Assembly: GCA_000433415.1 (NCBI GenBank)
Contig: FR890554.1
Location: 36,927-49,668, forward strand
Reading direction: 5' to 3'
Source: Clostridium sp. CAG:448
Lineage (GTDB): Bacteria; Bacillota; Clostridia; Oscillospirales; CAG-272
Length of the DNA: 12,742 bases
The translations under genes and the position numbers were made by a program. Under the pieces are notes generated by a model, which had not been told where the DNA came from, did no database searches, and saw nothing but the letters and a program-made list of their open reading frames with translations. Shown here in pieces: positions 4,975 through 12,742 of this stretch (position 1 is the first letter of the stretch; every line of letters begins with the position of its first letter).

Positions 4975-6192
4975 ATGAAGATTGATACCGGAAGATTTGT
5001 GGACCGTGGGATTGAAAAGTTGCTTTTGCAGTTTGCCGAACATGGTGGCAGTGTTCCTGTTTTTTCTGATTCTTATATGATTTTTCCCGGTCTCTGTGAT
5101 GTGCATGTGCACTTAAGAGAGCCGGGTTATTTTTATAAAGAATCGATTGCAAGCGGAACGCTGGCGGGTGCGCACGGCGGGTTTACCGCTCTTTGTGCAA
5201 TGCCGAACCTTTCTCCGGTTCCGGATGGGGAAGCGGGGCTTGCCGAGGAGCTTGCATGCATCCGTCGGGATGCACAGATCAAAGTATTGCCATACGGTGC
5301 GATCACAGTCGGTGAGAGGGGAGAAGTCCTTTCCGACATGGAAGTGATGGCGCCGTTTGTTTGCGCGTTTTCGGACGACGGACGCGGTGTGCAGGACAGA
5401 GGGCTGATGCGGGAGGCGATGCTTCGCGCCAAGAGCTTGGGGAAAATCATTGCCGCGCACTGCGAGGATGAATCGCTCCTGCACGGGGGATATATTCACG
5501 ACGGGCAGTACGCAGCGGCGCACGGGCATCGCGGAATCTCCTCCGCGAGCGAATATAAACAGTTGGAAAGAGATTTACTGCTTGCCGGGGAAACGGGTGT
5601 GGAGTATCATGTCTGCCATGTGTCGACCAAGGAGAGCGTTGCCCTGATCCGGCAGGCAAAGCGCGACGGCGTGCATGTGAGCTGTGAAACGGCGCCCCAT
5701 TATCTGCTTCTGACCGAAGAGGATCTTTGTGAGGACGGCAGGTTCCGGATGAATCCGCCTCTGCGCACGCGCGCCGATCGGGAAGCGCTGTTGGAAGGAC
5801 TTCTGGACGGAACGGTTGACATGATTGCGACCGACCACGCGCCGCACAGCGCCAAAGAAAAGGCAGGGGGCTTGGCAGGAAGCCTGTTTGGTGTCAGCGG
5901 ACTGGAAACGGCGTTTCCGGTTCTGTATACGGAACTTGTCAGAAACGGCATACTTACGGCAGAGGCACTGATTGATAAAATGTGCTTCTCCCCGCGTAAA
6001 CGGTTCGGGATTCCGACCGAGGGAGAGGATTATACGGTGTTTGAAATCGCGACCCCTTATCAGGTGAATCCGAACACCTTTGTTTCCAAGGGAAAAAGCA
6101 CCCCGTTTGCAGGGCAGACGGTTTACGGCAGATGTATCGCAACGGTTATGGGAGGAAAAACGGTATGGCAAGAAAATATGATGCAAAACTGA
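4975..6192 (+). CDS. pyrC: Dihydroorotase PyrC (type I)
   Basis: PyrC cyclises carbamoyl-aspartate to dihydroorotate, the third step of pyrimidine synthesis. Metal-site residues of the amidohydrolase fold are visible: H44 and H46 in HVHLREPG, the SDDG aspartates at 134-135, H162 (AHCEDESL), H215 (CHVSTKES) and D287 (ATDHAPH). NPPLR at 260-264 and the C-terminal SKGKSTPF at 371-378 are also typical. At 405 residues it is shorter than the usual 425-430: the stretch before HVH is about 15 residues shorter than in Bacillus subtilis PyrC as I remember it, and a loop after FGIP (345-348) is also missing, so the flanking beta-sandwich domain is reduced. GAGGAG ends 8 nt before the ATG. It is first in the operon, with no pyrB in front of it, and its end overlaps carA by 28 nt. 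Confidence 0.96.
   Translation: MKIDTGRFVDRGIEKLLLQFAEHGGSVPVFSDSYMIFPGLCDVHVHLREPGYFYKESIASGTLAGAHGGFTALCAMPNLSPVPDGEAGLAEELACIRRDAQIKVLPYGAITVGERGEVLSDMEVMAPFVCAFSDDGRGVQDRGLMREAMLRAKSLGKIIAAHCEDESLLHGGYIHDGQYAAAHGHRGISSASEYKQLERDLLLAGETGVEYHVCHVSTKESVALIRQAKRDGVHVSCETAPHYLLLTEEDLCEDGRFRMNPPLRTRADREALLEGLLDGTVDMIATDHAPHSAKEKAGGLAGSLFGVSGLETAFPVLYTELVRNGILTAEALIDKMCFSPRKRFGIPTEGEDYTVFEIATPYQVNPNTFVSKGKSTPFAGQTVYGRCIATVMGGKTVWQENMMQN
6151..6155 (+). promoter_or_regulatory. carA ribosome binding site inside pyrC
   Basis: GGAGG lies 9 nt before ATG 6165 and fixes the carA start. The in-frame ATG at 6132 has no such site and would add eleven unconserved residues. Confidence 0.85.
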
Positions 6193-7268
6193 TTCTGAAG
6201 GATGGCAGTGAATACGCCGGGTATCGTTTCGGCGCACCGGAGGAACGGATTTTCGAGGTGGTATTCAACACTTCAATGGTGGGATACCAGGAAATCGTGT
6301 CTGACCCGTCCTATACGGATCAGGCGGTTGTAATGACGTATCCGCTGATCGGAAATTACGGTGTGAACGGAGAAGACGCGGAAACGAGACGACCGTCCAT
6401 CGGCGGACTGGTCGTGGGAGAGTACAATCCGGACCCCTCCAATTTCCGCAGCCGGGAGAATCTTTCGGAGTATCTGATACGGTTCGGAATCCCCGGGCTT
6501 GCAGGTGTCGATACGCGTAAATTGGCACGCAGTATCCGTGATCACGGAAGTCAGCCGGGGATATTGACGGATATCGGAACGGATTCCGTACAGGCAATGG
6601 AGAAGCTTTCCGCTTACGCTGCCCCTCACGATGCGGTGTCGCGGGTGTCCACCGACAAAATTCGTTTTTTGCCCGCGCAGAAGACGCTGTGCAGGGTTGC
6701 GGTCATCGACTGCGGCATCAAGGAGAATATCATCCGTTCGCTGAACCGGCGCGGATGTGATGTAACGGTCTTTCCGTATGATACGCCGGTGCATGAGATT
6801 ACACGCATGAATCCGGACGGTTTGTTCCTGTCAAACGGACCGGGGGACCCGGAGGATGTAACGCCTGTGATCGAACTGGTCAGACAGATGCGCGGGAAGC
6901 TTCCGATTTTCGGTATCTGCCTGGGACATCAGATGATTGCGCTCGCTTACGGTGCAAAAACCTATAAGCTTAAATTCGGACACCGCGGCGGGAATCACCC
7001 GGTCCGGAATCTGATCACGGGCAAGGTAGAGGTCACCTCACAGAATCACAGCTATGCCGTGGTTCCGGAATCTCTGCCGGGGACGGGACTGGAAACGACC
7101 CATATCAATCTTCTGGACGGAACGGTGGAGGGGTTGCGCTGCAGTGCGGATCATGTCTTTTCCGTACAGTATCACCCGGAAAGCGCACCGGGACCGGAAG
7201 ACAGCGGATATTTGTTTGATTTGTTTATAAAAGAAATGCGGGAATGGGGAGGAGAACAGAATGCCTAA
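6165..7268 (+). CDS. carA: Carbamoyl-phosphate synthase small (glutaminase) subunit CarA
   Basis: CarA hydrolyses glutamine and passes ammonia to CarB for carbamoyl phosphate. The 367-residue protein has the CPSase small-chain N-domain (EVVFNTSMVGYQEIVSDPSY at 31-50, MTYPLIGNYG at 57-66) and a C-terminal class I glutamine amidotransferase domain from about 175. In the latter SNGPGDPED at 223-231, the nucleophile C252 in FGICLGHQ, and H337 and E339 in QYHPE form the expected triad. Start chosen at 6165 from GGAGG at 6151-6155 and from family alignment (ARKYDAKLILKDG). It overlaps pyrC by 28 nt at the front and carB by 8 nt at the end, so the subunits are probably made in step. No missing key residue. 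Confidence 0.97.
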   Translation: MARKYDAKLILKDGSEYAGYRFGAPEERIFEVVFNTSMVGYQEIVSDPSYTDQAVVMTYPLIGNYGVNGEDAETRRPSIGGLVVGEYNPDPSNFRSRENLSEYLIRFGIPGLAGVDTRKLARSIRDHGSQPGILTDIGTDSVQAMEKLSAYAAPHDAVSRVSTDKIRFLPAQKTLCRVAVIDCGIKENIIRSLNRRGCDVTVFPYDTPVHEITRMNPDGLFLSNGPGDPEDVTPVIELVRQMRGKLPIFGICLGHQMIALAYGAKTYKLKFGHRGGNHPVRNLITGKVEVTSQNHSYAVVPESLPGTGLETTHINLLDGTVEGLRCSADHVFSVQYHPESAPGPEDSGYLFDLFIKEMREWGGEQNA

Positions 7269-10200
7269 GAGAACGGACCTGAAAAAAATCATGGTGATCG
7301 GGAGCGGACCGATTGTCATCGGGCAGGGCGCGGAATTTGATTATGCCGGAACGCAGGCGTGCCTGGCGCTGAAAGAAGAAGGATATGAGGTTGTGCTCTG
7401 CAATTCCAATCCCGCAACGATTATGACGGATACCAGCATTGCCGATAAAGTCTACATGGAGCCGCTGACCCTGGAGTATGTGGCGAAGATCATCCGCTAT
7501 GAACGTCCGGACGCGATCATTCCGGGGCTCGGCGGGCAGACGGGACTCAACCTTGCCATGCAGTTGGAGAAGAAAGGGGTTCTGCGCGAGTGCGGTGTGG
7601 AACTTCTGGGAACGCGCAGCGAGAGCATTGAGCGCGCGGAGGACCGGGAACTGTTCAAGGAGCTCTGCACGCGCATCGGCGAGCCGGTTTGCCCGTCGGA
7701 AATTGCCACAACCGTGGAGGAGGGACTTTCTGCAGCATGCCGGATCGGCTATCCCGTGGTTTTGCGCCCGGCGTTTACACTCGGAGGCACCGGCGGCGGA
7801 TTTGCGGGCAGCGAGGAGGAGTGCAGGCTTTTGATGACCAACGCACTGGAGCTTTCGCCGGTTCACCAGGTCCTGGTGGAAAAAAGCGTAAAGGGTTATA
7901 AGGAAATCGAATATGAGGTGATGAGGGACGCAAATGACACTGCCATCACGATCTGTAATATGGAAAACCTGGACCCCGTCGGCGTGCACACCGGGGATTC
8001 GGTCGTGGTATGTCCCAGTCAGACGCTGACCAACCGCGAATACCAGATGCTGCGCAACAGCGCATTGAAGATTATCCGCAGTCTGCAGATCGAGGGTGGC
8101 TGCAATGTGCAGTTTGCCCTGGATCCCGACTCGTTCCGCTACTATGTGATCGAGGTCAACCCGCGCGTGTCACGTTCCTCGGCACTGGCAAGCAAAGCAA
8201 GCGGCTTCCCGATTGCGCGGGTTTCCGCGAAGATTGCCGTCGGGTATCGCCTGGAAGAAATCCGCCTGCCCAACACGCCTGCCAGCTTTGAACCGGCATT
8301 GGACTACATTGTCACCAAAATGCCACGCTTCCCGTTTGATAAATTTGCCAGCGCAAGCAACCGGCTTTCCACGCAAATGAAGGCAACGGGCGAGGTTATG
8401 AGCGTGGGGAGAACCTTTGAGGAAAGTCTTTTGAAGGCAGTGCGTTCGCTGGAAACGGGCGCATATCACCTGTTTTCGCAAAAGGCAGAGGCGATGTCGG
8501 AGGAGGAACTGCGCACCTACATCACCGAGGCAACGGATGACAGACTGATGATGATCGCGGAGCTGATGCGGCGCGGCGTGGGTGTGGATGAAATTTTTGC
8601 CGCAACCGCGATCGACCGGTTTTTTCTGCGGAGAATCGCGCATATTGTGGCACTGGAACAGGAGCTTGCACAGAAGCCATTTGACCGTGAAGAACTGGCA
8701 TACTGCAAAAAATACGGCTTTTCCGATCGCGCGGTGGCGCGACTCTGGCATTGCACGGAAACAGAGGTCTACACGTTCCGTGAAAAAGAAGCAATTCATC
8801 CGGTGTACAAGGCAATTGACTCCTGTGCGTCGGAGTTTGATGCATACATTCCGTACTATTACTCCACCTATGCGGAGGAAAACGAATCGGTTTCCGATCC
8901 GGGCAAGAAGAAAATTGTTGTCCTGGGAGCCGGTCCTATCCGGATCGGTCAGGGAGTGGAATTTGATTATTCCACCGTGCATGCCATCCAGACCATCAAG
9001 AAGTCCGGTTATGAAGCGATTATCATCACCAACAACCCGGAAACGGTTTCTACCGATTATACCACTTCCGACAAGCTGTACTTTGAGCCGCTGACCGTGG
9101 AGGATGTAATGAATGTGATTCGTCTGGAACAGCCGGAGGGTGTGATTGCATCCCTGGGTGGGCAGACCGCTATCAATCTGGCAGAGCCGTTGGTCGCACG
9201 CGGCGTCAGAATCATCGGGACGGATTGCGATGCCATTGAGCGTGCGGAAAACCGGGATGTGTTTGAAAAATTGCTGGCTTCCCTGGGAATTCCCGAACCG
9301 AAGGGAAAAGCGGTGACGAACATTGAGGACGGTGTGCGTGTTGCAGAGGAAATCGGGTACCCGGTGTTGGTGCGTCCCTCCTTTGTATTGGGCGGCAGAG
9401 CGATGCAGATTGTTTCCGACGAAGCGGGATTGCGTCACTACCTGAAAACGGCGGTTGAGATGGATGAAGACAGACCTGTGCTGGTCGATAAGTACATTGT
9501 CGGAAAGGAAGTCGAGGTGGATGCCATCTGCGACGGGCAGGATGTCTTTGTGCCGGGCATTATGGAACTGGTGGAGCGGACCGGTATTCACAGCGGCGAC
9601 AGCATCAGCGTTTATCCGCCATTCAGTATCTCAGACCGCGTAAAAGGAACGGTTCTTCGTTATACCAAACGATTGGGAATCGCCATAGGCATTAAGGGAT
9701 TATTCAATATCCAGTTTATTGTAGACAAAAATGAGCAGGTCTATATCATAGAAGTCAATCCGCGTTCTTCCCGCACGGTGCCGTTTTTATCCAAAGCCAC
9801 CGGCTACAGCCTGGCAGATATTGCCACAGAGGTGATCTTGGGCAGATCGCTCAAAGAGCAGGGGATTTTCTCCATCTATCCGGAAGAGCGCAAGCGCAGA
9901 TATGTCAAAGTTCCGGTATTTTCCTTTGCGAAAATTACGGGCGTGGATGCAACACTTTCGCCGGAAATGAAATCCACGGGAGAAGCGATCGGGTACGATG
10001 ATAAAATCAACCGGGCACTCTATAAGGCATTGCAGGCTTCGGGAATGAAACTGCACAACTACGGAACCGTTTTTGTAACGGTATGCGACAGGGATAAGGC
10101 GGAGGCACTGCCGCTGATCCGGCGGTTTTATAATCTGGGCTTCAATATTGAAGCGACGGCAGGAACCGCAAAGTTCCTCAAGCAGAACGGAATACGCACA

Positions 10201-10443
10201 AGAATTTTGCGCAAGATCGGTGAGGGATCCGATGATATTCAGAACGCGTTGCGCCAGGGGCACATCACTTATGTGGTCAACACGGGGGATGTTTCGGTGT
10301 CCGGACACGACAGCGACGGTTATCGCATCCGCCAGATCGCAACCGAAAACAACATTACGATGTTTACGGCGCTGGATACGGTGCGGGTTCTTCTGGATGT
10401 TCTGGAAGAGACGACCTTTGCCGTGTCTACCATTGATTCCTGA
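7261..10443 (+). CDS. carB: Carbamoyl-phosphate synthase large subunit CarB
   Basis: CarB uses bicarbonate, ammonia and two ATP to make carbamoyl phosphate. The 1060-residue protein shows the internal duplication of the family. The first ATP-grasp half (about 1-400) has GSGPIVIGQGAEFDY near 14, RPAFTLGGTGGG near 169 and EVNPRVSRSSALASKASG near 297. An oligomerisation segment spans about 400-545. The second half (about 549-930) repeats these as GAGPIRIGQGVEFDYS, VRPSFVLGGRAM near 703 and EVNPRSSRTVPFLSKATG near 828. The C-terminal MGS-like regulatory domain (about 930-1060, with FNIEATAGTAKFL) is where UMP or ornithine/IMP act in known homologues. GGAGGAG at 7248-7254, inside the carA end, precedes the ATG. 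Its place among pyr genes suggests service to pyrimidines, though it could also feed arginine synthesis. Confidence 0.98.
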   Translation: MPKRTDLKKIMVIGSGPIVIGQGAEFDYAGTQACLALKEEGYEVVLCNSNPATIMTDTSIADKVYMEPLTLEYVAKIIRYERPDAIIPGLGGQTGLNLAMQLEKKGVLRECGVELLGTRSESIERAEDRELFKELCTRIGEPVCPSEIATTVEEGLSAACRIGYPVVLRPAFTLGGTGGGFAGSEEECRLLMTNALELSPVHQVLVEKSVKGYKEIEYEVMRDANDTAITICNMENLDPVGVHTGDSVVVCPSQTLTNREYQMLRNSALKIIRSLQIEGGCNVQFALDPDSFRYYVIEVNPRVSRSSALASKASGFPIARVSAKIAVGYRLEEIRLPNTPASFEPALDYIVTKMPRFPFDKFASASNRLSTQMKATGEVMSVGRTFEESLLKAVRSLETGAYHLFSQKAEAMSEEELRTYITEATDDRLMMIAELMRRGVGVDEIFAATAIDRFFLRRIAHIVALEQELAQKPFDREELAYCKKYGFSDRAVARLWHCTETEVYTFREKEAIHPVYKAIDSCASEFDAYIPYYYSTYAEENESVSDPGKKKIVVLGAGPIRIGQGVEFDYSTVHAIQTIKKSGYEAIIITNNPETVSTDYTTSDKLYFEPLTVEDVMNVIRLEQPEGVIASLGGQTAINLAEPLVARGVRIIGTDCDAIERAENRDVFEKLLASLGIPEPKGKAVTNIEDGVRVAEEIGYPVLVRPSFVLGGRAMQIVSDEAGLRHYLKTAVEMDEDRPVLVDKYIVGKEVEVDAICDGQDVFVPGIMELVERTGIHSGDSISVYPPFSISDRVKGTVLRYTKRLGIAIGIKGLFNIQFIVDKNEQVYIIEVNPRSSRTVPFLSKATGYSLADIATEVILGRSLKEQGIFSIYPEERKRRYVKVPVFSFAKITGVDATLSPEMKSTGEAIGYDDKINRALYKALQASGMKLHNYGTVFVTVCDRDKAEALPLIRRFYNLGFNIEATAGTAKFLKQNGIRTRILRKIGEGSDDIQNALRQGHITYVVNTGDVSVSGHDSDGYRIRQIATENNITMFTALDTVRVLLDVLEETTFAVSTIDS

Positions 10444-10448
10444 GAGGC

Positions 10449-10453
10449 GGAGG
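10449..10453 (+). promoter_or_regulatory. pyrK ribosome binding site
   Basis: GGAGG lies 5 nt before ATG 10459. A GTG at 10453, in frame two codons earlier, overlaps this site and so cannot use it, which favours the ATG as start. Confidence 0.75.
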
Positions 10454-10458
10454 TGCAC

Positions 10459-11190
10459 ATGAAGGAAGTCATTTACAGAATTGAACAGAACCGGAAGATT
10501 GCACACGATGTGTTTGAAATGCGGCTGACAGGGGATACGTCTGCGGTGTGTACCCCGGGGCAGTTTGTCGACCTTGCAGTGGATGGCTGCTATCTGCGAC
10601 GCCCGCTCTCGGTGTGCGACCGGACCGAACAAGGACTGACGCTGATTTATAAGGTGGTCGGAAAGGGCACGGAAATTCTTTCCGGTATGCAGACGGGAAA
10701 GAAGCTGAATGCGCTCGCCGGGCTGGGCAACGGGTTTCATGTGGACGCAGGCGGCGAAAGACCGTTACTGGTCGGCGGCGGGGTCGGCGTTCCCCCCATG
10801 TATTGGCTGTGCAGGGAACTGATCATCGCCGGAAAAAAGCCGACAGTGGTGCTCGGCTTCAATCAGGCTGCGGATGTTTTCTATGCGGAAGAATTTGAAC
10901 GCATTGGCGCACGGGTTTGTCTGACCACGGCGGACGGCAGTATGGGGATAAAGGGATTTGTGACCGATGCAGTCAAAGAATTGGACTATACCTACTTTTA
11001 TGCCTGCGGTCCGGAACCGATGTTCCGGGCACTGGATGCGGTGGTGACAACGGCGGGAGAGTACAGCTTTGAGTCGCGCATGGGGTGCGGCTTCGGTGCA
11101 TGTATGGGGTGCTCCTGCAAGACCAAATACGGGTACAAACGGATTTGCCGGGACGGCCCCGTTTTACGGCGCGAGGAGGTGATATGGTGA
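10459..11190 (+). CDS. pyrK: Dihydroorotate dehydrogenase electron-transfer subunit PyrK
   Basis: PyrK carries electrons from the PyrD flavin to NAD+ through a [2Fe-2S] cluster and FAD, in a heterotetramer with PyrD. The 243-residue protein belongs to the ferredoxin-reductase-like family. RRPLSV at 47-52 is the FAD site, LVGGGVGVPPMYWL at 104-117 the start of the NAD domain, and YACGPEPMF at 181-189 the usual C-terminal mark. The cluster ligands are C210, C215, C218 and C230 (C-x4-C-x2-C-x11-C) in MGCGFGACMGCSCK and ICRDGP. It starts 15 nt after carB and overlaps pyrD. Presence next to a type 1B pyrD identifies the NAD-dependent soluble enzyme form. Confidence 0.96.
   Translation: MKEVIYRIEQNRKIAHDVFEMRLTGDTSAVCTPGQFVDLAVDGCYLRRPLSVCDRTEQGLTLIYKVVGKGTEILSGMQTGKKLNALAGLGNGFHVDAGGERPLLVGGGVGVPPMYWLCRELIIAGKKPTVVLGFNQAADVFYAEEFERIGARVCLTTADGSMGIKGFVTDAVKELDYTYFYACGPEPMFRALDAVVTTAGEYSFESRMGCGFGACMGCSCKTKYGYKRICRDGPVLRREEVIW
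11174..11183 (+). promoter_or_regulatory. pyrD ribosome binding site
   Basis: AGGAGGTGAT is an almost perfect match to the anti-Shine-Dalgarno. It sits directly before ATG 11184, with GTG at 11187 as the next in-frame option. GGAGG is 4 nt from the ATG and 7 nt from the GTG, so the GTG start (with a GTGA overlap with the pyrK stop) is a real alternative. Confidence 0.75.
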
Positions 11191-12098
11191 ATACAAAGGT
11201 CGTGCTTTCCGGATGGGAACTGGATAACCCGATCATTCCTGCCAGCGGAACTTTCGGATACGGTGCGGAATTTGCCGAACTGTATGACATCAATGTGCTG
11301 GGAACCTTTTCCTTTAAGGGCACCACGGAAGAGGCGCGGTTCGGCAACCCGTTGCCGCGGATTGCGGAGGCGAGTGCCGGAATCATCAATGCGATCGGTT
11401 TGCAGAATCCGGGCGCAGATCACGTCATCGCAGAAGAGCTTCCTGCGATGAAAGCGTTCTTCCGCAAAAAGGTGATTGCCAATATCGGCGGGTCGACGAC
11501 GGATGAGTATGTCCGGTTGGCAGAGCGATTCAGCAAAGAGGAGCAGGTCGGCATCCTGGAGATCAATATCAGTTGTCCGAATGTCGAGCAGGGGGGTATG
11601 GCAGTCGGAACCTCGCCGGAAAAAGCTTATGCGGTGACGAAGGCGGTCAAGGCGGTGGCAAAAAAGCCGGTCTACATGAAGCTTTCCCCCAATGTGACCG
11701 ATGTTGTCGCGATTGCCCTGGCATGTGAAGAGGGCGGAGCGGACGGTATCAGCATGATCAATACACTCTCCGGGATGCGTATTGATCTCCGGCGCAAACA
11801 GCCGGTGATTGCCCGGAAAATTGCGGGATATGCGGGACCTGCGCTGTTCCCGGTGGCGCTTGCCATGGTTTACAGGGTCTATGAGGCGGTCAGAATTCCG
11901 ATCATCGGTATGGGCGGAGTTTCCTCTGCAGAAGATGTATTGGAAATGATGATGGCAGGGGCAAGTGCGGTCGGTGTCGGCGCTGCCAATCTTGTCGACC
12001 CATATGTCTGTTATCGGATGGTGGAGCAGCTGCCGGCAGTGATGCAAAAATACGGGATTGAAAATCTGAAAGATATAATAGGAGTGGCACACAGATGA
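11184..12098 (+). CDS. pyrD: Dihydroorotate dehydrogenase catalytic subunit PyrD (type 1B)
   Basis: PyrD oxidises dihydroorotate to orotate on FMN and hands electrons to PyrK. The 304-residue TIM-barrel protein has K45 in FSFKGTT, NAIGLQNPG at 69-77, the active-site base C131 in NISCPNVEQGG (Cys is typical of class 1, unlike the Ser of class 2), KLSPNVTDV at 166-174, GISMINTL at 188-195 and the FMN phosphate site GMGGVSSAEDVLEMMMAGA at 242-260. Class 1B is assigned from pyrK directly upstream. It overlaps the pyrK end by 7 nt (ATGGTGA), or by 4 nt if GTG 11187 is used, and the pyrF start by 4 nt (ATGA). Confidence 0.96.
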   Translation: MVNTKVVLSGWELDNPIIPASGTFGYGAEFAELYDINVLGTFSFKGTTEEARFGNPLPRIAEASAGIINAIGLQNPGADHVIAEELPAMKAFFRKKVIANIGGSTTDEYVRLAERFSKEEQVGILEINISCPNVEQGGMAVGTSPEKAYAVTKAVKAVAKKPVYMKLSPNVTDVVAIALACEEGGADGISMINTLSGMRIDLRRKQPVIARKIAGYAGPALFPVALAMVYRVYEAVRIPIIGMGGVSSAEDVLEMMMAGASAVGVGAANLVDPYVCYRMVEQLPAVMQKYGIENLKDIIGVAHR

Positions 12099-12742
12099 AA
12101 CAAGCAGAGAGTAAAGTGATTGTTGCGCTGGATTTTGACAGCGCGGAAAAAGTCTACGCGTTTTTGGATCGGTTTGACGGACAGCAACTGTTCGTGAAAA
12201 TCGGAATGGAGCTCTTTTACGCGGAGGGACCGGACATCGTGCGGAAGATCAAAGCGCGCGGACACCGGATCTTCCTGGATCTGAAACTGCATGACATCCC
12301 GAATACGGTCAGAAAAGCCATGCATGTGCTTTCATCCCTGGGTGTGGATATGTGTAATCTGCATGCTGCCGGCACGAAGGAAATGATGGAGGCGGCGATT
12401 GAGGGACTGACTGCGGCGGACGGCACAAGACCGCTTCTGATTGCCGTTACCCAATTGACCAGCACGGATGAGCGCGCTTTGCATGAAGAATTGCTGATTG
12501 AGCAGCCCATGGAAACGGTGGTGATGTCTTACGCCGCGCGTGCCAAGGAGGCGGGCTTGGACGGAGTGGTCTGCTCCCCGCTGGAAGCCGGTGCCGTGCA
12601 TGAGAGATGCGGGAAGGCGTTTTTGACTGTGACGCCCGGTGTGCGCTTTGCGGACGGTGAGCGCGGAGATCAGAAACGGGTTATGACACCGCGGCAGGCA
12701 AGAGAGATCGGTTCGGATTATATCGTGGTCGGCAGACCGATT
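12095..12742 (+). CDS. pyrF: Orotidine 5'-phosphate decarboxylase PyrF (3' end cut by window edge)
   Basis: PyrF decarboxylates OMP to UMP, the last step of the pathway. 216 codons are visible of an expected 235-240. The type I enzyme motif DLKLHDIPNTV at 62-72 supplies D62, K64 and D67 of the catalytic array; IVALDFDS at 9-16, KIGMELFYAEGP at 35-46, TPGVRF near 189-194 and the final DYIVVGRPI are typical. The phosphate-binding GRPI is the last visible stretch, so the active site is nearly complete. The ATG overlaps the pyrD stop (ATGA, 12095-12098), and GGAG at 12081-12084 precedes it by 10 nt. pyrE, which would complete the set, may follow beyond the edge. Confidence 0.97.
   Translation, partial: MKQAESKVIVALDFDSAEKVYAFLDRFDGQQLFVKIGMELFYAEGPDIVRKIKARGHRIFLDLKLHDIPNTVRKAMHVLSSLGVDMCNLHAAGTKEMMEAAIEGLTAADGTRPLLIAVTQLTSTDERALHEELLIEQPMETVVMSYAARAKEAGLDGVVCSPLEAGAVHERCGKAFLTVTPGVRFADGERGDQKRVMTPRQAREIGSDYIVVGRPI

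Noticed and set aside
8170..9591. 473-codon open frame on the minus strand inside carB
   Set aside because: It is antisense to a fully conserved carB, shows no recognisable domain, and is rich in Arg, His and Cys as expected from a complementary frame of a GC-rich gene.

Overview
The window looks like chromosomal housekeeping DNA from an anaerobic, moderately GC-rich Firmicute, most likely class Clostridia. This is inferred from strong GGAGG-type ribosome binding sites, short overlapping gene junctions, a PurF with a cleavable N-terminus and four candidate Fe-S cysteines, an NAD-linked dihydroorotate dehydrogenase pair (PyrD type 1B plus PyrK), and a ZTP riboswitch with an intrinsic terminator. 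The genus cannot be set from the sequence. I see no mobile element, CRISPR array, tRNA or rRNA.

Layout: two de novo nucleotide operons stand head to head across a 437-bp control region (4538-4974). Leftward (minus strand) runs the purine operon purE-purC-purF-purM-[short formate/nitrite-type channel gene]-purN, with purN cut by the left edge. Rightward (plus strand) runs the pyrimidine operon pyrC-carA-carB-pyrK-pyrD-pyrF, with pyrF cut about 20 codons before its expected end by the right edge. Most junctions overlap or are under 20 bp, so each side is probably one transcript; the largest gap is 57 nt between purE and purC.

Control region: each operon has a near-consensus sigma-A promoter with 17-bp spacing and a TG-extended -10. 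The purine promoter carries a perfect 16-bp palindrome in its spacer. It is followed by a well-formed ZTP (pfl-type) riboswitch aptamer whose last bases are shared with an intrinsic terminator just before purE. ZMP/ZTP accumulate when 10-formyl-tetrahydrofolate is short, so this operon should be switched on by one-carbon starvation. The pyrimidine leader (about 104 nt) has no visible PyrR-binding loop or terminator, but holds a 35-codon reading frame that runs over the pyrC start.

The most interesting point is the 202-residue membrane protein between purM and purN. It reads as a shortened formate/nitrite transporter (FNT) family channel that keeps the expected Thr, Lys and His pore residues. 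Formate is the precursor of the 10-formyl-THF used by PurN. Placing a formate channel in an operon gated by a 10-formyl-THF-deficiency sensor suggests a self-contained circuit for one-carbon supply. The individual parts are known families; the combination and the reduced channel deserve follow-up.
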